Positions 34,181-43,915 of a stretch of DNA of 64,000 nt are shown here, piece by piece (position 1 is the stretch's first letter; each line of letters begins with the position of its first letter). The position numbers were made by a program, and so were the translations under genes. The stretch is from SABY01 sp964523795 (GTDB taxonomy: Bacteria > Bacteroidota > Bacteroidia > Bacteroidales > 4484-276), in contig CAZGAO010000010.1 in NCBI GenBank assembly GCA_964523795.1, positions 18,965 to 82,964 on the forward strand, written 5' to 3'. The notes beneath the pieces were generated by a model. That model did no database searches and was not told the origin of the DNA. It saw only the letters and a program-made list of their open reading frames with translations.

Positions 34181-35902
34181 ATGGCTTCAAAAATATCGAT
34201 CTATCAAACTTTGCCCCGTCTATTTGGAAATACCTGCGCCGACGGGGTTTTTAACGGCACCATCCAACAAAATGGCTGTGGCAAGTTCGACGACTATACG
34301 CCACAGGCTTTGGCCGAAATACGCCAACTTGGAATTACCCACATCTGGTACACCGGAATTATCCAACATGGATGCATGACCGATTATTCGTCCCATGGAA
34401 TTCCCACCGATCATCCCACGCTTTTGAAAGGGCGCGCAGGTTCGCCTTATGCCATCAAAGATTATTATGATGTAGATCCCGATCTGGCTGTAGATGTCAA
34501 GCATCGTATGGCTGAGTTTGAAGCGCTGGTGCAGCGCACGCATCAGGCAGGCATGAAGGTGATTCTCGATTTTGTGCCCAACCATCTTTTCAGGCAGTAT
34601 TCTTCGGATAGTCGCCCACAAGGCATTTCGGATTTTGGCTCCGGTGATGATCCTGCCAAGGCTTTCGACCGAGATAATAACTTTTATTATCTGCCCAATA
34701 CTCAGTTTCAATTGCCGGATAATATCGAATGGCTTGGGCATATTAAAGATGAGCTGCCCGCAAAGCCTTATACCGAAAGGCCTACCAAAGCTACCGGAAA
34801 TGATAAATTTGAAGCTAAGCCCGATAAAAACGATTGGTACGAAACCATTAAGCTAAATTATGGTATCGATTTCCATAATGGCCGCAGCTATCATTTTGAC
34901 CCCATCCCCGACACCTGGCACAAGATGCTGGAGGTGCTAACTTTTTGGGCCGGCAAGCAGGTGGATGCCTTTCGCTGCGATATGACCGAGATGGTGCCCG
35001 TTGAATTCTGGCATTGGGCTATCCAAAAGGTTAAGGAGCAGTTTCCTGACCTGATTTTTATAGCTGAAATATACAACCCCCTCCAATATTACAATTATGT
35101 AAATTTTGGTGGCTTTGATTATTTGTACGATAAGGTGGGCTTGTACGATACTTTGAAAAATATTATTTGCCATCAGGCTTCTACGTCCGGTCTTAGTAAT
35201 TGCTGGCAGATCTTGGATGGCCTGGATGCACAGATGTTGCGCTTTCTCGAAAACCACGATGAGGTACGCCTGGCCTCCACCGCCTTTGCCGGACGGGCTG
35301 ATGCCGCAATTCCCGCAATGCTGGTGGCTGCTTGTATGCACCAGGGGCCGATAATGATTTACAATGGTCAGGAGGTGGGCGAGCCTGCCCGGGGTGCCAG
35401 CGGCTTTAGTGGCGATGATGGCCGAACTTCGATTTACGATTATTGCGCTATGCCCGAGCACCTGAAATGGATGAATACAGCGAAGTTTGATGGGGGAAGG
35501 CTTTCGGCAGCTCAGCAGGACTTGCAGAATTATTATCAAAAGCTCCTCAGTTTTTCTATTGCCAGCGAGGCCATTTCCCAGGGTGCTTTTTACGATTTGA
35601 TGTATGCCAATCCTTATGATGTGATGCCCTGCCGCGATAAAGTTTACGCCTGGCTTAGGCATTCCAAAAATCAAAAATTACTATTGATTGTGCATTTTGA
35701 TGCTAATTCCACAAACAATTTTCATCTTAGAATTCCCGAACATGCCTTTGGCGAAATGCAATGGATGAAAAAAGAATCAATTACCATAAGGGAAGTATTG
35801 CCTGATGGCGAAGCGATGAAGTTTGAAAAAAGCGTGTTAATCAATCATGGCCTCAATCTTAGCATGGAGGGGTTTTCTTCACGAATTTTTGAGATGGAGT
35901 AG
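34181..35902 (+). CDS. GH13 alpha-amylase family protein
   Basis: 573 residues, cytoplasmic (no signal peptide). GH13 blocks: MKVILDFVPNH (region I), DAFRCDMTEMVP with the Asp nucleophile (region II), IFIAEIYNP with the acid/base Glu (region III), and LENHDEVRLAS with the third catalytic Asp (region IV). C-terminal beta domain from about 500. It probably acts with MalQ on internal alpha-glucans. The specificity cannot be fixed by eye; maltogenic or glycogen-degrading amylase is plausible. Confidence 0.92.
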   Translation: MASKISIYQTLPRLFGNTCADGVFNGTIQQNGCGKFDDYTPQALAEIRQLGITHIWYTGIIQHGCMTDYSSHGIPTDHPTLLKGRAGSPYAIKDYYDVDPDLAVDVKHRMAEFEALVQRTHQAGMKVILDFVPNHLFRQYSSDSRPQGISDFGSGDDPAKAFDRDNNFYYLPNTQFQLPDNIEWLGHIKDELPAKPYTERPTKATGNDKFEAKPDKNDWYETIKLNYGIDFHNGRSYHFDPIPDTWHKMLEVLTFWAGKQVDAFRCDMTEMVPVEFWHWAIQKVKEQFPDLIFIAEIYNPLQYYNYVNFGGFDYLYDKVGLYDTLKNIICHQASTSGLSNCWQILDGLDAQMLRFLENHDEVRLASTAFAGRADAAIPAMLVAACMHQGPIMIYNGQEVGEPARGASGFSGDDGRTSIYDYCAMPEHLKWMNTAKFDGGRLSAAQQDLQNYYQKLLSFSIASEAISQGAFYDLMYANPYDVMPCRDKVYAWLRHSKNQKLLLIVHFDANSTNNFHLRIPEHAFGEMQWMKKESITIREVLPDGEAMKFEKSVLINHGLNLSMEGFSSRIFEME

Positions 35903-35918
35903 GAGGAGAGTATTTTAA

Positions 35919-36145
35919 TTAGTGTCTGTCCATAAAGTCGGTGCTTTTGAATAGCCCCGGGTTTTAACCCGGGGAAATTGAGTTTGAAGATGTCCACCCC
36001 GCGATTTCGCCACGCCGTAGGCGTGGCGAAATCGCGGGGTTTTTCCTCTTTCCCATTTAATCCCTGCCCTAAAAGACGACCTGTACCGCTTTTGCGGGAG
36101 GGCTATTCAAACCTCACGAAACGACTAAAAAGACAGACACAAATA
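35919..36145. mobile_element. Palindromic non-coding element, copy R2 (GC-rich hairpin core)
   Basis: Ends are inverted repeats: left TTAGTGTCTGTCCATAAAGT..TTGAATAGCCC, right (reverse) TTTGTGTCTGTCTTTTTAGT..TTGAATAGCCC. Inside are a 20-bp palindrome at 35955-35974 (CCCCGGGTT / AACCCGGGG) and a perfect 20-bp-arm hairpin at 35997-36039 (loop GTA, arm CCCCGCGATTTCGCCACGCC) followed by TTTTT. It lies between convergent genes and can act as a bidirectional terminator. No ORF. Confidence 0.88.
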
Positions 36146-36155
36146 GGGCGCAATC

Positions 36156-38579
36156 TTATTTCGCCGGAAGGGTAAATGTGAAAACACTGCCCTTGCCTTC
36201 GGCACTTTCTACCGTGAGCTGTCCGCCATTGCGCTCCACAAAATCTTTGCACAGCAGCAGGCCCAGCCCGGTTCCCGACTCGTTGGCCGTGCCCTTCTTT
36301 TTAATCTTAGCCTTGAGGTCGAAAAGATTGCTCATCATCTTTTCGGATATGCCTATGCCTGTATCGACAATTTTGCATTCGATAAAACCATCCACTTTTT
36401 TCGCTTCATAACTAACAGCACCCTTGGCGTTGGTAAATTTTAGCGCATTTGAAGTAAGGTTTCGGATGATGGTTCGCAGCATATTTTCATCAGCAAAAAC
36501 AAAGGTGTTTTTTGGTATTAAATTTTGGATATTGATATTTTTGCTTTGGGCATTTTTTTCCTGGAGTTGGATGGCCTGCCTTATAATTTGCTGCAGGTCG
36601 ATTTTTACGGGATAGTGTTTGATGTTTTCCGAGCTTTTGCGCGTCCAGTCCAGCAAGTTTTCGAGTAGGGCAAATATTTCTTCGGACGAGTTGCGAATAA
36701 TTCGGATAAACTTGCGCTGGTCAGCATTTGTAAAATCATCGTAGTCATCGTTGAGCAGGTTGGCAAAGCCAATAAGCGAGTTGAAAGGGCTTTTCAGGTC
36801 GTGGGCAATGATCGAGTAAAAGCGGTCGCGGGTATCGTTGATGTCGATCAGTTTTTTTTCGTTTTCGCGTAATTCTTTGGTACGTTCATTCACTTGCCTC
36901 TCCAACTTTTTGGTAACGTATCTTTTATTGATAATTAAATATGCGATTGCTCCTAATGCGAGGAGAATAAAAGCCGCTAATAAAATGATAAGACTAAAAT
37001 AATACTGGTTTCGTTCGGCTTTTGTTTCCATCAGTTCTACTTCTTGCTGATACATTTGCTGGGTTTTTTTCTGCTCATTTTGGTGTATTTCTATCAAGAG
37101 TGCTGCTAAATTATTTCGCCCATTATTATTGTATTTTTCTGATAATGGGACGTACAATCCGATATAAGAATGCGCCAGTTGGTGCGATTCTGATCTTTCG
37201 CAAAAATTGATGTATTGGATATAATATTTTAATAAAAGCCTGTCAACATTTATATCTTCTGCGTACACAAAACCCTGGTCAAGGCATGCTTTCATTTTGG
37301 CCAGTTGCATTTTTTGGTAATAACAAGAGGCAAGGTTGACATAGTTTTGTGCGATTCCAAATTTATTGTCTATTTCAATATTGATGTCCAGAGCCTGCTC
37401 ATAGTATAAAAACGCTTCGGTGCAGTTTTGATTCATTTCATAAATCCTGCCCATTCTATTGTATAATTCGGAGCGTTGATATTTAAAATCCTTGGATAAT
37501 AAATAATCCAGGCTAAGCTCGCAAGCCGCCAAAGCTTTATCATATTTTCCGTCCTTAAACAACACATTACCTCTTAGTTGATTGATAAATGCTATTTTGC
37601 CCTCAAACTTATTTTTTGTGGCAATCGTCTCTGCGCTGTCCAAAAAATTCAATGCCTGGCCGTAGTTGCCTATATTGAGATAAATATTTGCAAGGTTCAT
37701 GCAGTGCTGGCTCAAAAAATTCTGCGTCCCCACATCACCTTTCACGTAATCAAGATTTTGCCATGCCTCGAAATATAGCTTGTAAGCCTCGGCCCATTCT
37801 CCGGTTTTCAGGTACAAATCGCCCAATTCTTGCGCTGCTCCAATCCAACCATAATAGCTGTTGTCTTCAAGCGTTTTTTCCATCGAAAGCTGGAGGTGTT
37901 TTTTTGCATCAGTAAAATTGCCCAACTTCATTTCGGTATAACCGAGCCAATAATAAACCCATCCTAAAAAATTAGCCTTGTTTAATTCATCGGCTATCGC
38001 CCAGGCATCCACGAAGTAGGCAAGGGCTTCGGCGTTTTTATCATTACGACAATGCGCTTTACCCAAAAGCATTTTGGATTGAAAAAGACGGGACGAATCA
38101 TTAATACTTGCAAAACGTCGGTTTAATTCATCGTTGTAATAGATGGCACTATCAAATTGACTAAGCGAAACAAAATTTTCGCTGATGCGATAATAGAGCA
38201 GTGACATCATTGCCGAATCGCCAAGCTGGGAGTATATTTTCAATGCCTGGCGATCGTATTCCAAGCATTTTTCGTAATGAAGCTGATATTTGTAAATACT
38301 CGAAAAAAGCATGCAGGTCCCTGCTTCCTTGGATTTCATCCCACTCAATTCGGCGAGCTTCAATAGTTGTGTGGCATAGCCAATGGCAAGCTTCGATTGC
38401 TTGTCGTAATAATAGGTAACCAATTTTTCCAGCGTTTGCATTCGTTCGATGCCGCTTTGCCGGCCAAGGTCTGCTTTTAGGCTGGTGATGCTATCAGGCT
38501 CGTTAGCTTTGGCGATAAGATATGGGAAGGCCAGGGTAAAAGCGAGAATAAGTATCTGGATGATTGCCTGCCTTTTCAA
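36156..38579 (-). CDS. TPR-containing sensor histidine kinase
   Basis: 807 residues. Signal peptide (about 1-25), then a periplasmic array of tetratricopeptide repeats (about 60-450; for example YGQALNFLDSAETIA, CTEAFLYYEQALDIN), a membrane helix (YYFSLIILLAAFILLALGAI), a coiled-coil linker, HisKA with the phospho-His in FYSIIAHDLKSPFNS, and HATPase boxes N (RNLTSNALKFTN), G1 (VDTGIGISEKM) and G2 (GTGLGLLLCKDF). Typical of Bacteroidetes orphan kinases; the signal is unknown and no response regulator is adjacent. Confidence 0.93.
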   Translation of the reverse strand: MKRQAIIQILILAFTLAFPYLIAKANEPDSITSLKADLGRQSGIERMQTLEKLVTYYYDKQSKLAIGYATQLLKLAELSGMKSKEAGTCMLFSSIYKYQLHYEKCLEYDRQALKIYSQLGDSAMMSLLYYRISENFVSLSQFDSAIYYNDELNRRFASINDSSRLFQSKMLLGKAHCRNDKNAEALAYFVDAWAIADELNKANFLGWVYYWLGYTEMKLGNFTDAKKHLQLSMEKTLEDNSYYGWIGAAQELGDLYLKTGEWAEAYKLYFEAWQNLDYVKGDVGTQNFLSQHCMNLANIYLNIGNYGQALNFLDSAETIATKNKFEGKIAFINQLRGNVLFKDGKYDKALAACELSLDYLLSKDFKYQRSELYNRMGRIYEMNQNCTEAFLYYEQALDINIEIDNKFGIAQNYVNLASCYYQKMQLAKMKACLDQGFVYAEDINVDRLLLKYYIQYINFCERSESHQLAHSYIGLYVPLSEKYNNNGRNNLAALLIEIHQNEQKKTQQMYQQEVELMETKAERNQYYFSLIILLAAFILLALGAIAYLIINKRYVTKKLERQVNERTKELRENEKKLIDINDTRDRFYSIIAHDLKSPFNSLIGFANLLNDDYDDFTNADQRKFIRIIRNSSEEIFALLENLLDWTRKSSENIKHYPVKIDLQQIIRQAIQLQEKNAQSKNINIQNLIPKNTFVFADENMLRTIIRNLTSNALKFTNAKGAVSYEAKKVDGFIECKIVDTGIGISEKMMSNLFDLKAKIKKKGTANESGTGLGLLLCKDFVERNGGQLTVESAEGKGSVFTFTLPAK

Positions 38580-38689
38580 TGCTGAAATTTTTTGTTTACA
38601 AAAATAGATTTTTTTTGCATAGGTTTTGAAAATGATTGTTCGGTATTAATTATATACTTTTGATGAAATTATTAAATAAATAAAACATC

Positions 38690-39085
38690 ATGGAACGCAA
38701 AGATTATTACATCGCATTGGGCAAGTTGGTTTATGCTATCGCACAGGCCGATGGAAAGGTGCAAAGCGAGGAATCTTCCCGCATCTTCGATTTTGTCATT
38801 GCTCAACTGTCCAAGGCTGAATATGCCCCCGAAAAGGGAAAAACAGCCTTGAAAGTTTTTGATATCGAAAAAGAATTCCACCGCCTGCGCGAAGAAAAAG
38901 TCCCGGCACAATTGGTCTGTCAGCAGTTTATCGATTTTGTGGATACGCATAATGCCGATTTTACCGAGAAACATAAAACCACTTGCATCAGCCTGATGAA
39001 AGATGTGGCTGAAGCCCACGAAGGTATTAATGAGGCCGAAAATGCGATGATTTCTAAAATTAAAAAGCACCTCGATAGTTTATAA
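38690..39085 (+). CDS. TerB-like family protein
   Basis: 131 residues, all-helical. LGKLVYAIAQADGKVQSEES matches the DGxxxxxE metal-binding-like repeat of TerB proteins, and a second half (EAHEGINEAENAMISKIKK) has the same pattern. TerB domains occur in tellurite and stress systems and are probably peripheral membrane scaffolds. No other ter genes are present, so a tellurite role is not implied. Followed 5 bp later by the cyclase-family gene. Confidence 0.8.
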   Translation: MERKDYYIALGKLVYAIAQADGKVQSEESSRIFDFVIAQLSKAEYAPEKGKTALKVFDIEKEFHRLREEKVPAQLVCQQFIDFVDTHNADFTEKHKTTCISLMKDVAEAHEGINEAENAMISKIKKHLDSL

Positions 39086-39090
39086 AAGCG

Positions 39091-39732
39091 ATGAAGTTAA
39101 GCGACCTAACGCATACACTCGAAAATGGCATGATGGTGTTTCCGGGTGATTCCCCACCCATGTTCCAAAAAACCTTGACCCATGTTAACGATGGTGCCCA
39201 GGTTATCCGTATGGATATTGCTACTCATCACGGAACGCACATCGACTGCCCCCTGCATTTTGTTGCCGATGGTAAATCAACGGATAATTCGGAATTGGGA
39301 AATTTTTATGGAAAAGCCGTCATTGCAGACTGTACACAGTTTGGCACCGATGACCAAATTAGTGCTGACCACTTGCAAGGCTTAAACCTGAATTGGGATA
39401 CCCTGGATTGGCTTATCGTTTATACCGGCTGGTACAAGTATTGGAGCACGCCTCGCTATTTAGAAAATTTTCCGGTATTATCAGTCGAAGCTGCCCGTTT
39501 TCTGCAAGGTAAAAAACTGAAGGGCATCGGCCTGGATGTAATCTCTATCGATGCCATCGACTCGGTAGATTATCCGTTACACAAGATAATTTTGGGCAGC
39601 GGCATGTACGTCATCGAAAACCTTTGCAATTTGCACCAAATCCCTGAGGGCGAATTTACCCTTGCAGCCTTTCCCTTAAAGATAGCTCAGGGCGATGGTT
39701 CGCCAATACGCGCCGTGGCTTTGACAGCGTGA
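39091..39732 (+). CDS. Cyclase family hydrolase (kynurenine formamidase-like fold)
   Basis: 213 residues. Metal-binding motif ATHHGTHIDCPLHF (the HxGTHxDxPxH signature) and GIGLDVISIDAID. The family hydrolyses cyclic amides and N-formylkynurenine using Zn or Mn. No tryptophan-degradation genes are nearby, so the substrate is open. Probably in one operon with the TerB-like gene. Confidence 0.88.
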   Translation: MKLSDLTHTLENGMMVFPGDSPPMFQKTLTHVNDGAQVIRMDIATHHGTHIDCPLHFVADGKSTDNSELGNFYGKAVIADCTQFGTDDQISADHLQGLNLNWDTLDWLIVYTGWYKYWSTPRYLENFPVLSVEAARFLQGKKLKGIGLDVISIDAIDSVDYPLHKIILGSGMYVIENLCNLHQIPEGEFTLAAFPLKIAQGDGSPIRAVALTA

Positions 39733-40018
39733 AGTTCATGTACACAGCATTTGTACTGTTTTCTTTAGAGCATTTTCATTAGTTACCTTCATTTATTTAT
39801 CACCTCCGGGCATTTATCACCTCCGGGCATTTATCACCCATAAGCTATCTCCATGCTTAACAACTTTTAACTGTGAAAATAAAACTTAGCAAATTCAATC
39901 TTCGTTAACAAGCGACTTTTTGTAAGAGCCACCTTTCATTTTCCTTCACCGAAGGATTTTAAGAAAATGCATTGTTTCAATAAATGAGCCAGCTAACAAA
40001 TTAAAAATTTAAACTTAA
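39733..40018. other. Intergenic region with 17-bp tandem repeat
   Basis: Between the cyclase-family gene and degP. At about 39795-39840 the 17-base unit CATTTATCACCTCCGGG is repeated in tandem about 2.5 times. A further stretch (CTTCGTTAACAAGCGACTTTTTG near 39900) resembles one at 62625. No gene seen. Confidence 0.6.
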
Positions 40019-41494
40019 ATGCAGATAAAAATGAGAAAATTTGTTGTTATGATTTTTGCCGCATTTCTTGGCGGTATTATTTCGGTAGGTATCTATGCAA
40101 GTTTGCAGGAGGATACAAATCAAGCACAAAATCAAGGGTTTTACGCCCAGGCAAACAACACTGATTTTGTTGCCCAAAATGCTGACTACGCAGCACCGGC
40201 AGCTATTCCAATGGATGCACCGGATTTTATCGATGCCGCCGATTTAACAGTTCACGCCGTGGTGCATATCAAAACCGAGGTGCGTCGAAGAACTTCCGCT
40301 TACGATGATTTCTTTTATCAGTTTTTTGGCCAACCCCAGCCCCAGCACAACCAGCCGCTGATAGCCACAGGTTCAGGAGTTATCCTTACCGATGACGGCT
40401 ATATTGTAACTAACAATCATGTGGTGGCTAATGCCGAGCGCCTTGACGTTACCCTGAACGATAAGCGCACTTACGAGGCCGAGGTTGTAGGTACCGATCC
40501 TGCCACCGATTTAGCTTTGATAAAAATTAACGAAACCGGACTTATTTCTTTAGCTTATGGCAATTCGGATAAGGTAAGGGTAGGAGAGTGGGTGCTCGCC
40601 GTGGGCAATCCCTTCAATCTTACTTCAACAGTAACCGCTGGTATTGTGAGTGCCAAGGCACGCGATATTAATATTTTAGGTTCTAATGCTGCTATCGAAT
40701 CGTTTATCCAAACCGATGCCCCGATAAACCCCGGAAATAGCGGAGGAGCCTTGGTTAACACCCGAGGCGAATTAATAGGAATTAATGCAGCCATTGCCTC
40801 CAACACCGGTTCGTATGCCGGCTATTCGTTTGCCATCCCCGTAAATCTTGTAAAAAAGGTGGTCAACGACTTTATCAATTATGGTGAGATACAACGCGCT
40901 TACATTGGTGTTACCATTCGTGATATCGACAGCAAATTTGCCGACGAAATGAAACTAAAAGACCTCTTGGGCGTGTACGTGGTTTCGGTGGTCGAAAACA
41001 GCTCAGCTGCTGATGCCGACATTCGCGCCGAGGACATTATCCTTACCATCGATGGTGCACCCATTTCAAGCGTTTCGCGTTTACTCGAAGCCGTAGGTCA
41101 GCACAACCCGGGCGACCGCATTCAGGTTGAATTGCGCCGCGATGGAAAAATTCGTCAAAAAGAAGTTTTGCTCAAAAACAGGCAAAACAATTTTGAGGTA
41201 CTTAGCCAGGAAGATGTAGCCATGATAGACAAGCTGGGCGCAAGCTTTGAGGAAGTTAGCAGCGAAGACAAGCAATCCCTGGGTATCGATCATGGTATGA
41301 AGATCGTGGATCTGCGTCGTGGAAAGCTTATGGATAAAGGCATTCGCGAAGGTTTTATCATTACCGAGATCGATAAAAATCCCATCCGTTCATCTGCCGA
41401 TCTTAATACCCTGCTATCGGGCAAACGCGGCGGTGTGCTTATCGAAGGAGTTTATCCCAACGGCCAGCGCAGTTATTACGCCATAGGCATGTAA
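40019..41494 (+). CDS. degP: Periplasmic serine protease of the DegP/HtrA (Do) family
   Basis: 491 residues; the start could be the Met at 40031 (MRKFVV). An N-terminal signal anchor (MIFAAFLGGIISVGIYASL) precedes a trypsin-like domain with catalytic His in VTNNHVVAN, Asp in PATDLALIKI and Ser in NPGNSGGALVN. Two PDZ domains follow: residues about 290-380 (RAYIGVTIRDID) and about 395-490 (GMKIVDLRRGKLM). It degrades or refolds damaged envelope proteins. It has its own terminator at 41544. Confidence 0.95.
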   Translation: MQIKMRKFVVMIFAAFLGGIISVGIYASLQEDTNQAQNQGFYAQANNTDFVAQNADYAAPAAIPMDAPDFIDAADLTVHAVVHIKTEVRRRTSAYDDFFYQFFGQPQPQHNQPLIATGSGVILTDDGYIVTNNHVVANAERLDVTLNDKRTYEAEVVGTDPATDLALIKINETGLISLAYGNSDKVRVGEWVLAVGNPFNLTSTVTAGIVSAKARDINILGSNAAIESFIQTDAPINPGNSGGALVNTRGELIGINAAIASNTGSYAGYSFAIPVNLVKKVVNDFINYGEIQRAYIGVTIRDIDSKFADEMKLKDLLGVYVVSVVENSSAADADIRAEDIILTIDGAPISSVSRLLEAVGQHNPGDRIQVELRRDGKIRQKEVLLKNRQNNFEVLSQEDVAMIDKLGASFEEVSSEDKQSLGIDHGMKIVDLRRGKLMDKGIREGFIITEIDKNPIRSSADLNTLLSGKRGGVLIEGVYPNGQRSYYAIGM

Positions 41495-41543
41495 ACCGCT
41501 AGTATTCTTTTTAGCAAAATTATTCCGCAATTTTCAAAACATT

Positions 41544-41588
41544 AACCATGTAATCTTGTTAGGATAGATTGCATGGTTATTTTTTATT
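41544..41588 (+). terminator. Terminator after degP
   Basis: AACCATG-AATCT / AGATT-CATGGTT stem followed by a T-rich tract. Confidence 0.8.
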
Positions 41589-41719
41589 TTAAATGTTTAG
41601 ATGTTTTTACAATATTTTAACACTCATCAGAGTTAGCCTTTTTTCCCGACTCAAAAACAGGTGTCGAACTAAATGCACAATTATCGAAATTTTTTATACT
41701 AATTTTAAGAAAAAGTTGA

Positions 41720-42586
41720 ATGAGACAGCTTAAGATCACCAAATCAATTACGAATCGTGAGACTGCTTCTCTGGACAAGTATCTTCAGGACATCGGTAAA
41801 GAAGAACTCATTACCGCCGAAGAAGAGGTACAGTTGGCCCAGCGGATCAAACAAGGCGACCAAACGGCATTAGAAAAATTAACTAAGGCCAACCTGCGTT
41901 TTGTTGTATCCGTAGCCAAGCAATACCAAAACCAGGGTCTTAGTCTTCCTGATCTTATCAACGAGGGTAATTTAGGACTTATAAAAGCTGCCCAGAGATT
42001 TGACGAAACCCGCGGATTTAAGTTTATTTCTTATGCCGTATGGTGGATTCGTCAATCAATTCTGCAGGCACTTGCCGAGCAATCTCGCATCGTTCGTTTA
42101 CCCTTGAACCAGGTAGGATCGTTGAACCGCATTCGTAAGGAATCTTCTAAACTTGAGCAAAAATTTGAGCGCCCGCCTTCGCCCGATGAAATCGCAGCCT
42201 CGCTCGATCTGCCCGAAAACAAGGTGGAATCGGTACTGAAAATTACTACCCGAACTGTTTCGATGGACGCGCCCCTTACCCAGGACGAAGACATGAGCTT
42301 GCTCGATGTTTACGTTTCGGACGACAGCCCACACACCGACCGGGAGCTGATGAAGGAATCGCTGGCCAAAGAGATTCAGCGTTCGCTGGCTACTCTTACG
42401 AAAAAAGAGAGAGATGTTATCAATCTTTATTATGGTATTGGAATGAATCACGGGCTTACCCTCGACGAAATCGCCATGAAATTTGATCTTACCCGCGAGC
42501 GGGTGAGACAGATTAAGGAAAAAGCGATCCGCCGCCTGAAGCATACCTCCAGAAGTAAATTGCTGAAGGCCTACTTAGGGCAATAA
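41720..42586 (+). CDS. rpoD: Primary RNA polymerase sigma factor
   Basis: 288 residues, the short primary sigma-70 usual in Bacteroidetes. Region 1.2 (SLDKYLQDIGKEELI), region 2 with NLRFVVSVAKQYQNQGL, DLINEGNLGLIKAAQRFD and YAVWWIRQSI, region 3, and region 4.2 with LTLDEIAMKFDLTRERVRQI. It reads the TAnnTTTG promoters found throughout the window. Single gene with a strong terminator. Confidence 0.97.
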   Translation: MRQLKITKSITNRETASLDKYLQDIGKEELITAEEEVQLAQRIKQGDQTALEKLTKANLRFVVSVAKQYQNQGLSLPDLINEGNLGLIKAAQRFDETRGFKFISYAVWWIRQSILQALAEQSRIVRLPLNQVGSLNRIRKESSKLEQKFERPPSPDEIAASLDLPENKVESVLKITTRTVSMDAPLTQDEDMSLLDVYVSDDSPHTDRELMKESLAKEIQRSLATLTKKERDVINLYYGIGMNHGLTLDEIAMKFDLTRERVRQIKEKAIRRLKHTSRSKLLKAYLGQ

Positions 42587-42600
42587 AATTTTGATGACTA

Positions 42601-42640
42601 AAAAAAAGGGTTTGTTTAATTAAGCAAACCCTTTTTTTTT
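42601..42640 (+). terminator. Terminator after rpoD
   Basis: AAAAAAAGGGTTTG / CAAACCCTTTTTTT inverted repeat around TTAATTAA, ending in a T run. Confidence 0.88.
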
Positions 42641-42659
42641 GTTGCTAACTGTAACATTT

Positions 42660-42667
42660 TATTTTTG
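42660..42667 (+). promoter_or_regulatory. TAnnTTTG box of the ECF sigma operon
   Basis: TATTTTTG, 23 bp before the ATG at 42690. It rules out the longer frame start at 42639. Confidence 0.55.
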
Positions 42668-42689
42668 TGCGTGTCATTACAATGATTTA

Positions 42690-43256
42690 ATGATGAAAAC
42701 AGCAATGGCAGAAACCGGGCAGCACGCCGATTTGATGGAGGCATGTAGAATGAACGACCGAAAGGCTCAGGAGAAAATCTACGACCTATACGCTCATGCC
42801 ATGTACAACGCCAGTTTCCGCATCGTAAATCATACGGCCGAGGCCGAAGACCTCATGCAAGAATCGTTCATTGAAGCTTTTGAAAAACTACACACCTTTC
42901 GTGGCGAAGGCTCGGTGGGGGGCTGGCTGAAACGCATCGTGGTTAACAAATCCATAAATTACCTGCGGCAGAAAAAAGCACTTACCAGTTTGGAAGATGC
43001 CGAGGTAGAATTGCCGGCGCAGGATGTGGATACCGAAGAATATTCGGAAAACATGTTTTGCCGGCTCGAAGAAGTAAAGCATGGCATGGCTTGCCTGCCA
43101 ATAAATTATCGAATCATTCTTTCGCTGCATCTGCTCGAAGGATACGACCACAACGAAATATCGGAGATATTAAATATCTCGTACCAAAATGCACGGACAA
43201 AATTTGTTAGAGCAAAACAAAAATTGTTGCAGATTATCATCGAATCAAGAGCTTAG
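42690..43256 (+). CDS. ECF-type RNA polymerase sigma factor
   Basis: 188 residues. Region 2 (YDLYAHAMYNASFRIVNHTA, DLMQESFIEAFEKL, GGWLKRIVVNKSINYLRQ) and region 4 (INYRIILSLHLLEGYDHNEI, ISYQNARTKFVRAKQKL). It heads an operon of a membrane protein and three exported beta-repeat proteins, which are the likely targets and regulators. The start is ATG 42690 or 42693. Confidence 0.93.
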   Translation: MMKTAMAETGQHADLMEACRMNDRKAQEKIYDLYAHAMYNASFRIVNHTAEAEDLMQESFIEAFEKLHTFRGEGSVGGWLKRIVVNKSINYLRQKKALTSLEDAEVELPAQDVDTEEYSENMFCRLEEVKHGMACLPINYRIILSLHLLEGYDHNEISEILNISYQNARTKFVRAKQKLLQIIIESRA

Positions 43257-43318
43257 GTTTTTACAATGATCAGAAACATTTATTTAACAAAGAAAATTCA
43301 TCAAAACAAAATAACATC

Positions 43319-43903
43319 ATGTCGTTTCTCGATAAGAAAATAAAAGACAATATCGCGTTTTTTGATGATAAGCCAATTCCCGATGGGCACAAAAAACGCT
43401 TTCTCCAGCGGCTCGACAGCGTTCGGTTTGAGGAGAGCAAGACCGAGCGTTGGAGCGGGTGGTTTAAAATTGCTGCCGTAATCCTGATTTTGATCAGTGC
43501 TTCCATTGTTTTGATAAAAGTTCCCTTTAGCCAATTAGGCTCCACCATGGTGAAAGAGGTTACCAATATTACTTTTGGCAGTGAAATTGAAAATGTGTTT
43601 GCTTACTATGATGCGCTGTCGCAGCAAAAAATGGAAAAGATTGACGCGCTGGCACCCAATCCCGCCGAAGCAGAACGGATAAAACAAATAGCCCAAAAAA
43701 AAATGCAGTCGCTTGATGCCAACCTTGCCGCCATCGAAAAAGAATACGCACGCTTTCCGGATAACGAAAGGGTGAAAGCCGCCCTGGTAAACAACAAGCG
43801 GAAGAAAAATGAGGTGATGGATGAACTATTAAAACAACTGGATGAAAGCAATAAAATGCAAACCAATGTATTGCCGATCCCGGTTCCAAGTACAAATCAA
43901 TAA
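43319..43903 (+). CDS. Single-pass membrane protein, putative anti-sigma regulator
   Basis: 194 residues. Cytoplasmic N-terminus (about 1-45), one helix (WFKIAAVILILISASIVLIKV), then a periplasmic coiled coil (about 95-180; AERIKQIAQKKMQSLDANLA, KKNEVMDELLKQLDES). There is no zinc-finger or FecR motif, so assignment as anti-sigma rests on position directly after the ECF gene (62 bp) and topology. The next gene follows by 12 bp. Confidence 0.65.
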   Translation: MSFLDKKIKDNIAFFDDKPIPDGHKKRFLQRLDSVRFEESKTERWSGWFKIAAVILILISASIVLIKVPFSQLGSTMVKEVTNITFGSEIENVFAYYDALSQQKMEKIDALAPNPAEAERIKQIAQKKMQSLDANLAAIEKEYARFPDNERVKAALVNNKRKKNEVMDELLKQLDESNKMQTNVLPIPVPSTNQ

Positions 43904-43915
43904 ACGAACGATACA

